From: Streptomyces sp. NBC_00582
GTDB lineage: Bacteria > Actinomycetota > Actinomycetes > Streptomycetales > Streptomycetaceae
Length of the DNA: 64,000 nt
Assembly: GCF_036345155.1 (NCBI RefSeq)
Contig: NZ_CP107772.1
Coordinates: 10,726,001-10,790,000 of the forward strand
Direction of reading: 5' to 3'
Shown: piece after piece, positions 51,296 through 58,883 of the stretch
How positions within the stretch are numbered: position 1 is the stretch's first letter
Layout: each line of letters opens with the position of its first letter
Translations under genes and position numbers: made by a program
Notes under the pieces: model-generated
Database searches by the model: none
What the model was told of the DNA's origin: nothing
What the model saw: the letters and a program-made list of their open reading frames with translations, nothing else

Positions 51296-51324
51296 AGACC
51301 CCGGGCATCTGCGGCCCGGGGTCT
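51296..51324 (+). terminator. hairpin terminator of the membrane/coiled-coil pair
   Basis: Perfect 11-bp stem AGACCCCGGGC (51296-51306) with GCCCGGGGTCT (51314-51324), 7-nt loop, 30 bp after the gene at 50303-51265; a pyrimidine-rich CTCTGTGCTCT follows. Confidence 0.88.
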
Positions 51325-51790
51325 CTCTGTGCTCTGGGATGTCCGACCGGTTCAACGACCCGCCGGCGGGAGCGTCACGCCCACTCCACGCCCAGCTCCC
51401 GCAGGGCGGCCATGTCCAGGAGCGGTTTTTGTGATCGGTGGTCGGTGGGCTGACCTGCTCTGATCACTTTGGTGTGCGCCGTCGGTCGAGGGCTACGAGC
51501 GCGGCAGGGGTGGGGTAAGAGGTGTGGTGCCGGACCTCGGGTGGGCTTGTGATCTGTGGGTTTGCCAGATGGTGCGTTGATTTGTCAGGTCGTGTCATCT
51601 GCGCTGGCCGGTGTTCATGTTCGTTGATCGCTGGTATGGGGCGCTGTCTTCTACGGGGCTGGGAGGCAGCGCGGCAGGCGGGGTACCCGGGGGGACCGAC
51701 GAAATGGTCGCCGGCAGTCGTCCGTCGGTGAGTTGGCTGACGATCTGGTGAGGTCGTCGGCGGTGAGCGCGTCATCCGGGTGGGGGTGAC
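51325..51790. other. gene-poor, less GC-rich stretch
   Basis: No frame on either strand has both a ribosome site and protein-like composition. GTGATC near 51431 and GATCAC near 51462 form arms around about 25 bp. Base composition drops noticeably between 51460 and 51650. Confidence 0.45.
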
Positions 51791-52495
51791 TCAGGCGGGG
51801 AGGGGCTGGTCGAGGTCCTCTTCGATCTGGTTGAGGAGGTGGTCGAGGATGCGGTGTGCCTGGGTGATGCGTTGTGTGGCGCCGTCGAGGGTGTCGAGGG
51901 CGTCGTCGAGGAGCACGGCGTGGGGGTCTGCGGCGGGGCTTTCCAGTGTCTGCGCGACGGTGGTCCAGGCCGTGTTGACGCAATCGTGGATGTCGTTGAA
52001 TGCCGCGGTGTTCTGCGTCCTCGTGAGTGTCCTGCCTCGTGCTTTGGTGATGAGCCGCGAGATGACCAGCTGAGCGTGGGTCAGCTTGGACCGTGCGGTC
52101 TCCAGGGATGACGGGCCGTTGTCCGTCATGCTCACAAGGCCGTGGAACTGGTCGCTGGTGTGCTGCAGGAGGTCGAGGGCTTCCTGTAGCTGCTGGTTGT
52201 CGTCGATGCGGGTGCGTTCGCCGGGACGCCCGGTGTTGTGCAGGTTCGAACAGCGCAGGGCATCCCCGTTCAGGCCGGCGGCCGGTCGCGGAGGAGCGGG
52301 GCAGGAAGGAAGGGAAGCGAGCTGCTGAAGACCGTCCGTGAGATCGAGGGCGTCGTCGAGACACTGGGACAGTTCTTCGTCGGCAGCCGCAAGAAGCTGA
52401 TCCAGACGTGTATCAGCAGCCGTGGGGCGGCCATCTCCCTGGACGGTGTCACCCTCGGGGACCGTTGTCTCCCGGGACATGGTGTGTTCACTCAT
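51791..52495 (-). CDS. hypothetical helical protein, third gene of sigma operon
   Basis: 234 residues from ATG 52495, preceded by AGGGGG and overlapping the sigma gene end by 8 nt. Almost entirely helical and acidic: LDQLLAAADEELSQCLDDAL, QQLQEALDLLQHTSDQFHGL, DALDTLDGATQRITQAHRIL, DHLLNQIEEDLDQP. No membrane segment, so it is unlike a classical membrane anti-sigma factor; it could be a soluble one. The assignment is open. The overlap implies fixed stoichiometry with the sigma factor. Confidence 0.6.
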   Translation of the reverse strand: MSEHTMSRETTVPEGDTVQGDGRPTAADTRLDQLLAAADEELSQCLDDALDLTDGLQQLASLPSCPAPPRPAAGLNGDALRCSNLHNTGRPGERTRIDDNQQLQEALDLLQHTSDQFHGLVSMTDNGPSSLETARSKLTHAQLVISRLITKARGRTLTRTQNTAAFNDIHDCVNTAWTTVAQTLESPAADPHAVLLDDALDTLDGATQRITQAHRILDHLLNQIEEDLDQPLPA

Positions 52496-53051
52496 CGCGG
52501 CCCCCTGTCTTCTCAACGAGAGTCTGCTGCAGTCGAAGCCGGGCGCGGCTTCGGTTCTTCCTGACGGCGGCTTCCTGCATATCAAGCGCTTGGGCGATCT
52601 CCTGGTCGGTGAAGCCGTCCTGGGCCCACGCCATGACGTGCCGCTGCAGCGGTGGCAGTTGGGCCAGTGCGTTCAGGACCCGCTGATTTCCCTCTTTGAG
52701 GGTCACGTGGGCGATGGGACAGGTACCGCCTGGGCGATCGGGCAACGGGTCGTAGGGGGTGTCCCGTTGGCCCGTCTGACGCAGATAGCAGCGGTGAGCG
52801 ACCTTGCGCAGCCATGCCCGCGGTTCCCGGATGCTGTCCCATTTCTCGATGGCTACGGTGAAGGCCTCATGAGCGGCATCGGCAGCCTCGTAGGGGGTCG
52901 CGCCGACCCGGACCAGGAACCGCGTCAGCTGCGGCATCTCGACGCGGTAGAGGTCCTCAAGACTGCTGGTCGTTAACGCGGGCGAGGCCCCGTCGATTTG
53001 TGAAGGCGCCTGTACCGTCTTCCCCGCCACGGGCGAGACCGACTCAGCCAC
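52488..53051 (-). CDS. ECF-like RNA polymerase sigma factor
   Basis: 187 residues from GTG 53051. Region 2: LEDLYRVEMPQLTRFLVRVG, AADAAHEAFTVAIEKWDSIR with the -10-binding helix; REPRAWLRKVAHRCYL at its end. Region 4: NALAQLPPLQRHVMAWAQDG, FTDQEIAQALDMQEAAVRKN, a helix-turn-helix for the -35 box. Length and layout fit ECF sigma factors. It sits in the middle of three overlapping genes: a small membrane-anchored protein before it and a helical protein after it. Confidence 0.82.
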   Translation of the reverse strand: MAESVSPVAGKTVQAPSQIDGASPALTTSSLEDLYRVEMPQLTRFLVRVGATPYEAADAAHEAFTVAIEKWDSIREPRAWLRKVAHRCYLRQTGQRDTPYDPLPDRPGGTCPIAHVTLKEGNQRVLNALAQLPPLQRHVMAWAQDGFTDQEIAQALDMQEAAVRKNRSRARLRLQQTLVEKTGGRDE

Positions 53052-53271
53052 GGCGGAACTCCGCCGGCTGCGCTCCCGTCACAACCTCGACCCTGCCGGG
53101 CCGTTCCAGCAGTCGGCTGCCGGGCGGCAGGTGCCGCACGCGCTCGCTGAGACCTTGCTGCTGCATCTCGGTTGTGCGCAGTTCGGTATGGCTGGCCATC
53201 CATATGTGCAGCAGCCGATACAACCAGCTGCACAGCATCAGCAGCCCGCCCCCGAGCACCGGATCCATCAT
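53044..53271 (-). CDS. small membrane-anchored protein, first gene of sigma operon
   Basis: 75 residues from ATG 53271 (or 53268), GGAAGGCGG upstream. One N-terminal membrane helix (PVLGGGLLMLCSWLYRLLHI) and a cytoplasmic basic tail (GLSERVRHLPPGSRLLERPG). Its end overlaps the sigma factor start by 8 nt. Position suggests a membrane input or anchor for the sigma factor, though it lacks a zinc HxxxCxxC anti-sigma motif. Confidence 0.6.
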   Translation of the reverse strand: MMDPVLGGGLLMLCSWLYRLLHIWMASHTELRTTEMQQQGLSERVRHLPPGSRLLERPGRVEVVTGAQPAEFRRG

Positions 53272-53431
53272 GGTCCGCCTTCCCCGGCGGTGACCCGTTC
53301 ACCTGCCGACACTATGTAGTGCACGCACCCCCGCCTTTTGTGACCCCGCCGTCCGTGACGTACGCCTCACAGACCCGTCAGCCGAACATTCTCAGGGCCT
53401 TTGCCCCGCCGGGAAGGAGAAGAACTCGACC

Positions 53432-53834
53432 ATGGGCCTTCAGGTCGGGGACTACCGGAGGCAGGCACGTTACTTCGCGGGCAGGGCCGTGCTGGACGGT
53501 GCGGCGCTCACCGGGGCGCAGGAGCAGCTCGCGCGGGCGGGACTCGGGGCCGTGCTGCTGGCCGGCCTGCCGCGACATCGAGGCGGCGGCTGACGGTGAG
53601 GAGACCGGGGTGGGCCTGGCCCCGGTCCCCGGCAACAATCGTGCGCTGCGGGTGCAGTGGCAGCAGGACCCGAAGGCCGCCCATCACCTTCCCGCCGAGC
53701 TGTGCGATGCCCAGCAGGCCGTCATGAACCAGGCCGTGCGCGCGATCCTGTCCGCTCGCCGGTTCCGGATCGAGGACGGCCCGCTGGGCGAGGCCCCGGT
53801 CGTCCTTGATGTCCGGCCTCGTTGGCCGGGGTGA
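53432..53834 (+). pseudogene. hypothetical gene with a frameshift
   Basis: ATG 53432 follows GGGAAGGAGAAG and starts MGLQVGDYRRQARYFAGRAV. Near 53570 (GGCCTGCCGCGACATC) sense moves to another frame: DIEAAADGEETGVGLAPVPG, NNRALRVQWQQDPKAAHHLP, MNQAVRAILSARRFRIEDGP, ending at 53834. One lost or gained base would join them into about 133 residues. The good ribosome site suggests a recent lesion or a sequencing error. Family unknown. Confidence 0.5.
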
Positions 53835-53944
53835 TCGCTCCGGCCAGAGGCTGCGGCCTCGATCGGTGCGTCAGCGCCGGTAGCCAGCGCTGGTGCACCT
53901 TCAAAGCCTCGCGGAGCCAGCGCCACTGCAGGCCGCCTGTTCGT

Positions 53945-54310
53945 CTAGGTGGACGCCGGTGACTGGCTGGCGCTGTCTGGGTTCGCGGGCGGTTGTGCTC
54001 CTGGTGGTGGGTCGGGTGGTGGCTGGGGAGTGGTGGCGGGGGCTGTGGCTTGCCGGTAGGTGATGATGGCTTGGATTCTTTTTTCGGGGTCCGTTATCTG
54101 GTCGAGTGTGGCTGCGAATTTCTCATCGACCAGTGTTCCTTTTCGTTGTCGTGAGTGTTCGAGGATGAGGCTGGTGAGGGGGACGGCGAGGTATGCCGCG
54201 ATGACGATGACTCCGACGGCCCACCAGGGTGCGCCGCCCAGGGCACCGGCGAGGACGGCGGGGAGTCCGGCCAGAAAGCCGGTGATGGGGGCGAGGGAGG
54301 ACGAGTTCAT
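53945..54310 (-). CDS. small membrane protein
   Basis: 121 residues from ATG 54310. Two hydrophobic helices (APITGFLAGLPAVLAGALGG and WWAVGVIVIAAYLAVPLTSL) are followed by a charged helix (DEKFAATLDQITDPEKRIQA) and a Pro/Gln-rich tail. Its function is unknown. It lies downstream of the TniQ gene on the same strand, 520 bp away, and may be either cargo of the transposon or host DNA beyond its end. Confidence 0.6.
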   Translation of the reverse strand: MNSSSLAPITGFLAGLPAVLAGALGGAPWWAVGVIVIAAYLAVPLTSLILEHSRQRKGTLVDEKFAATLDQITDPEKRIQAIITYRQATAPATTPQPPPDPPPGAQPPANPDSASQSPAST

Positions 54311-54830
54311 CGCGTGGATGCCCTTCCAGCACGTGACGGCTGGGCCGCCTCATGCCTGAACAAGCCGCGGGAGGGCGGCTGGGACGGGGAGAGGCGGCAC
54401 AAGGGTGCCGTGGTGTGAGGGCATGCCGAGGGCCGGCGCCGCCGTAGGGCGGGCCGGTGGTGTTTTACGGCAGGCCTGCTAGCCCCTTGGGGTGTGGGTT
54501 CGCTGTTCCCGTGGGGTTTTTCAGAGGCTTTGTTCGGCGGTTTTAGCGGAGGTTTTCTTCGGCTTTTTGGGCAGGGTGGGTCAGGGGGAGCAGCTAACAA
54601 AAAGACTGCTGATAAAGCCCTCAAGCCGGTTCATTTAACCTTCTCCGCGCCGCCTTTCTCTTACTCGTTGACCGCGTGCTTCTTCCAATGGGCACGCTGG
54701 ACGTACCCACCAGTATCGCTCATCGCGGCGCCGCTCAGGGGCTGTTCGGCGACACCGTTACCGAAGTTCCCGGCCGCCGCTGCTCCAGGAAGCCACCGGA
54801 GTGCGAGCCGGTACCGGCTGGAGGCAACGT
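54311..54830. other. A/T-richer gap downstream of the TniQ gene
   Basis: No gene seen. Four T-tracts (GGTTTT at 54515, 54539, 54551 and GGCTTTT at 54561) are spaced 24, 12 and 10 bp, so the DNA may be curved. A run of low GC at 54580-54670 (AACAAAAAGACTG..., TTCATTTAACC) stands out. One end of the Tn7-like element could lie here; I found no convincing TGT...ACA terminal repeat because the other end is outside or unrecognised. Confidence 0.4.
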
Positions 54831-57800
54831 TCAGATGCTGACGAGGCCGGTGGTGGTGAGGAGTTGTTGTTGGCGGGGGTGGAGGAGTGGCAAGCTGCGT
54901 TGTTGGTTGTGGAGCCAGTGGCGGGTGGCCGGGTGGCGGGGGTGGGTGTGGGCGTGGTGGTAGGCGCGTTGCCACAGGATGGGCCAGGGAGGGTTCCACC
55001 AGGGGTCGATCGTGGCGAGCATCTGCTGGGTGGGGGAGGGGCTGGTCCGTTTCTTCGCGAGTTGGCGTTGGCTGTCGAGCCATGTGCCGAGGGGGAAGCC
55101 GTCGTGGACGGTTTTGATTGGCGGGCAGAGGTGGCCGTGTTCGGCTGCCCAGGTGCGGGCGTGTCGGAGGGCTTCGGCGTGGGGCCGGGGTCGGGGACTG
55201 GGCCGCCAGTGGCCGGCTGTCTGGGCGGTGATGCCGATAGCGTTCAGCAGGTGCTGCTGGCCGGGGTGGAGCTGGTCGTACTGGAGGCATGCCCGGGTGA
55301 TCCAGGTGCCCAGGACTGTGCTCGGGGCGGGGATGCGGGCTGCGGGGTCGAACGGGCGGCCCGCTTTGATGTGGTCGCGGGTGCGGTAGTAGTTGCGTTG
55401 CCAGTGCAGGTCCCACGGCGGGTTCCACCACGAGTCGATCGCGGCGAGCTCGGTCAGGTGGGGTGAGGGCGGCAGACCGCGGCGTGCCCGGTCCTTGGCT
55501 CGGTTGCGCTGGCTGAACAGCCACCACCCCAGCGGATACCCGTCGTGCAGGGTGTCCCGGGGAGCTGCGAGGTGGCCGTGTGCGGCGTGCCAGGCCCGGG
55601 CGTGTGCGAGGGCTGTTTCGAAGCCCGGCCTCAGGTCGGGTCGGTGTCCGAGGCGGCTGTGGGGATCGCGGGGGCGCTTCGGCTCGGTGGCACGCCGAGT
55701 GCGGCGTCGACCCGGAACAGCCGCAGGGCCTGCAGCCTTTCTGGCGCGGCCGGCCTTGTCTTTCACGTCCGCGACCGGGGTCGCCGTCGGCCTCTTCGGG
55801 GCCGTACGTGCATGTTCCAGGGTCGTGCGGGCCACCTCGGTGGTGATGCCGATACCGACGAGGAGTTGCCGCTGCTCGGGGTGGAGTTCGCCGTACGTGG
55901 CGCACTGGCGCCATAGCCAGTCGGCGGCACCGGAGTCGTCGAGGGCATTGAAGCCGTTCTCGGCCTGGAGGCGGTGGCCATCTGCGGCGTTGCGGGCACG
56001 GTGATAGCTGCGCTGCCACGTCAGGTGCCAGGGTGGGCACCACCAGGGGTCGATGGCGGTGAGGGCCTGGGCGCGGCCGGCGGGCAGGGGCCGGTGGCCA
56101 GTGCGCTGGTAGTTGCGTTGGTTGGCGAGCCACTGTCCCAGGCGGAAATCGCCGTGGACGGTTGCCGAGGTCACGGAGGCGAGGCTGCCGTGTTCGGCGG
56201 CGTAGGAGCGGGCGTGGGCGAGGGCTTCTTCGGCGCCGGCCTTGAGGTTGCGTCGTCTGGGCCGGGCGGCAGCGGCTGCCGCGGCGTCGATGCCGATCTG
56301 GGTGAGGAGGCGTTGTTGTTCGGGGTGGAGGGTGGGGTAGCGGGTGCACTGTAGGTATAGCCATTCGCCGAGGCTGTAGCTGGTGGTGGGGAATCCTCGG
56401 GCTGGCTTGAGCGGGCCATGGGTCTGGTGGTGGGTGCGGGCTTGGTGCCAGGTGCGCTGCCACAGCGTGCTCCAGGGCGCGTTCCACCACGGGTACAGCG
56501 CGGTGAGGGCGGCGGCTTGGTGGGCGGGCATGCGGGTGTGGCGTGCGCGGGTGTTGGCGAGCCATTGGCCCAGCGGATAGTCGGCGGGGGTGTCTTCCTT
56601 GGGCACGGCGAGGTGCCCGTGCTGCTGGTGGTAGGCGTGGGCCTGGGCCAGGCCTGTCTGGAAGGCTTGCTCGGCCTGGAGGCTGTGGCCGCGTAGGCGT
56701 CTGGCGGGCTTTGCCGCGGGCTGGGTGCCGTCGGCGGCCGGAGCGTGGGGGAGGAGGTCGCTGAGGGTGCGGGGCCGGTGTGCCGAGTGCACCGCCCATA
56801 GTGTCTTCTGCGCCGCGGGTGCGGCGACCGCGCGGGTGTGTACGCAGGAGTGGGCCCAGGTGAACAGAGGCCCGTGGGTGACGGTGGCGAGGTGGTGGGC
56901 GAGCCACGGCCGCCCGAGCTGGCCGGCGAGCTCGGCCAGCAGCTGAGGCAACTCGCCAAGCCGATAGGGAAGATGGCCGCGCGCTTGGGCGATGGTCTGC
57001 TGCTGCCAGTAGGGGCTGGCCACTACCTGCGCCACGGCGACGGTTTCCGGATAGGTGATCAGGTCGCGGGCGGCCGTCTTCCACCAGCCAGGATCGGCGC
57101 CGACGGGCCGGGTGGCATCGAGGCGGGCCGGCCACAGATGCTCCTCGTTCGGCCAGGGCTGGTCCCACCAGGATCCGGTGACAGCACGGGCGACTTCGAA
57201 GGCCTGCGCACCGGCGGGGCAGTGGCGCAGCAGTCGGACATGCCGTCGCTGGGCGTCGACCACCTCCGGGCACCGGCCAAGGGGCACGGGCAGGCCGCTG
57301 GTTCCGGGCAGGAACAGCAGCCAGTACTGGTGGCGTGCGCAGACCCGCTCTCCAGGTGTCAGGTACCGGCGGGCGGGCATGCGGCGGCCGGTGCGGGCGG
57401 CACAGCAGGAGGGGCAGGCGGGCCCCCACGGGGCGACGGCTTCCTCACCGCGGGTCAGGCGGCCGGCCGGGCCGCCTGGGTAGTGCGCGTGTGGTTCTGC
57501 CCGCGCCCACGCCGGCAGAGCTCGTTCCAGCACCGCCGCTGGAACGCGGCTGAGGGCGCACACCCGCTCGCGTGCCTGGGCGTTGAGGTGGATCTCGCTG
57601 TCCGGGTACAGCATCCCGGCGACGTTTTGCCGACCGTCGGTCTCGGTGATGGCGGCGAGCAGGTCCCGCAGGCCGAGGTGGTAGCGGGCGGCGAGCCGGT
57701 TCAGGAACGACAGCGTCAGCTCCCCGTGCAGCGGTGCCACGCGTCCGGCCGCACCGCCGGCCAGTGCCGTGACGAGGACGCCGGACGCTGCCGTCCGTTC

Positions 57801-57854
57801 CCCGCCGTTGGCCGTGCTGCGGACCGCCGCACGAGACGGATGCTGGTGTGCCAT
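54831..57854 (-). CDS. TniQ-family target selector fused to four helicase-associated (HA) repeats
   Basis: 1007 residues from ATG 57854. The N-terminal 300 residues are TniQ: LHGELTLSFLNRLAARYHLG, a zinc-binding set (ACPSCCAARTG at about 147, then GERVCARHQYWLLFLP) and an ALSR/VPAAVLERAL helix. Four HA-type repeats follow, centred at about residues 430, 575, 780 and 925, each with AxxHGHL, a YPLGxWL/FPLGTWL core, and AIDPWWxPPWxxxWQR. HA domains (PF03457) are small helical modules at the C-termini of some helicases. TniQ/TnsD proteins choose insertion sites; the repeats may read DNA or a protein. Usual TniQ lengths are 300-700, so the tail is an addition. Confidence 0.82.
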   Translation of the reverse strand: MAHQHPSRAAVRSTANGGERTAASGVLVTALAGGAAGRVAPLHGELTLSFLNRLAARYHLGLRDLLAAITETDGRQNVAGMLYPDSEIHLNAQARERVCALSRVPAAVLERALPAWARAEPHAHYPGGPAGRLTRGEEAVAPWGPACPSCCAARTGRRMPARRYLTPGERVCARHQYWLLFLPGTSGLPVPLGRCPEVVDAQRRHVRLLRHCPAGAQAFEVARAVTGSWWDQPWPNEEHLWPARLDATRPVGADPGWWKTAARDLITYPETVAVAQVVASPYWQQQTIAQARGHLPYRLGELPQLLAELAGQLGRPWLAHHLATVTHGPLFTWAHSCVHTRAVAAPAAQKTLWAVHSAHRPRTLSDLLPHAPAADGTQPAAKPARRLRGHSLQAEQAFQTGLAQAHAYHQQHGHLAVPKEDTPADYPLGQWLANTRARHTRMPAHQAAALTALYPWWNAPWSTLWQRTWHQARTHHQTHGPLKPARGFPTTSYSLGEWLYLQCTRYPTLHPEQQRLLTQIGIDAAAAAAARPRRRNLKAGAEEALAHARSYAAEHGSLASVTSATVHGDFRLGQWLANQRNYQRTGHRPLPAGRAQALTAIDPWWCPPWHLTWQRSYHRARNAADGHRLQAENGFNALDDSGAADWLWRQCATYGELHPEQRQLLVGIGITTEVARTTLEHARTAPKRPTATPVADVKDKAGRARKAAGPAAVPGRRRTRRATEPKRPRDPHSRLGHRPDLRPGFETALAHARAWHAAHGHLAAPRDTLHDGYPLGWWLFSQRNRAKDRARRGLPPSPHLTELAAIDSWWNPPWDLHWQRNYYRTRDHIKAGRPFDPAARIPAPSTVLGTWITRACLQYDQLHPGQQHLLNAIGITAQTAGHWRPSPRPRPHAEALRHARTWAAEHGHLCPPIKTVHDGFPLGTWLDSQRQLAKKRTSPSPTQQMLATIDPWWNPPWPILWQRAYHHAHTHPRHPATRHWLHNQQRSLPLLHPRQQQLLTTTGLVSI

Positions 57855-57863
57855 CTGCGCGCA

Positions 57864-58883
57864 CTATGCCCGGCGAGGGCGGTGGGGCCGGGCCTGGGCT
57901 TCGGCTGCCGCGTCGAGCTCGACCTCGCTCAGCAGCTGCTTGGTGATCCGCTCGGCGCCTTCGGTGAGGGCAATCAGGGCGGCTTCGCGGATGAGGTGAG
58001 AGAGGCTGCCGATCCGCCCCGCAGTGCGGGCATGGAGGTAAGCGGCATGCTTGACCAGGATTCCGGGCCGGTGCGCGCGCAGCCTCAGCAGGTCCTCCAT
58101 GGCCCGCACGAGGTCGTCCCAGACAGCCCGGTCCTGCTCGGTCGCATACGCCAGCGGACGGTGGCGGAAGATCTTGAAGCGGCCGGCAATCTGCGCCCCG
58201 CGCACCCCGCTCAGCAGCGAGGAAGTCTCGATGTCGATCGCGGAGTACACGAAGGTGGCCGGGATGCGTTCGCCGAGGTACTTCAGCTGATCGGAGGTCT
58301 CAGCTCCGGCGCGCCGCTGGGTGTCCAGGAGGTGGACGTCGTCGATGAGGACCAGCTGGGTGCCCAGCTCACACAACAGGTCGCATACGGCGCCAGTGAT
58401 CTGGGTCTGGTTGAGGCGGTCGGTGATGGGCATGCCGAGGAACCGGGCGAACTCGCTGACGAGCATCTTCGGGGTGGCGGCCGGCGGCACGCTGATGAAC
58501 AGCACAGGCCTGCGCTCTGCCTGTCCTGGGTGCTGGCGAGCGTCAGCCAGATGGAAGGAACGCCCCAGTGCCATCATCGTCGTGGTCTTACCCGTCGTGG
58601 CCGGACCAGAGATGATCAAACCGCGGCGGGCGCCGGCCTGCTGGCGGCGGTTGACCAGCAGCAGCCGGCGCACCGCGGTGAACACGCTGTCCATGGCGGG
58701 GGTGCGCATGACGGCGAGTTCGGAGTGGTAGTCCTCGCGCTCGGCCTGGGACCAGGCTGGATCGGCGGCGTCGCGCAAGGGTGCCGGGGCACGGCGGACG
58801 AAGGCGTCCCATCCCTGCCATACGGTCGGAGGGGCCAGCGGTGCGAACCCCGCGGCGTCGTTCGAGACGAGCGGACTCACCAT
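57864..58883 (-). CDS. TniB/TnsC-like AAA+ ATPase
   Basis: 339 residues. ATG 58883 is preferred because GAGGA lies 9 bp upstream; ATG 58892 would abut that site. Walker A GPATTGKTTT at about 95, Walker B LVLIDDVHLLD at about 181, sensor-like region TFVYSAIDIETSSLLSG, Arg-finger region AGRFKIFRHRPL, and a C-terminal helical lid (HARTAGRIGSLSHLIREAAL). In Tn7-like systems this ATPase forms filaments or rings that link the target selector to the transposase. It overlaps the transposase stop by 7 nt (ATGGTGA) and ends 9 bp before tniQ. Confidence 0.88.
   Translation of the reverse strand: MVSPLVSNDAAGFAPLAPPTVWQGWDAFVRRAPAPLRDAADPAWSQAEREDYHSELAVMRTPAMDSVFTAVRRLLLVNRRQQAGARRGLIISGPATTGKTTTMMALGRSFHLADARQHPGQAERRPVLFISVPPAATPKMLVSEFARFLGMPITDRLNQTQITGAVCDLLCELGTQLVLIDDVHLLDTQRRAGAETSDQLKYLGERIPATFVYSAIDIETSSLLSGVRGAQIAGRFKIFRHRPLAYATEQDRAVWDDLVRAMEDLLRLRAHRPGILVKHAAYLHARTAGRIGSLSHLIREAALIALTEGAERITKQLLSEVELDAAAEAQARPHRPRRA

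Noticed and set aside
54661..57429. Long minus-strand frame of about 920 codons overlapping TniQ
   Set aside because: Arg/Pro-rich shadow in another frame of the tniQ gene, with no domain resemblance.
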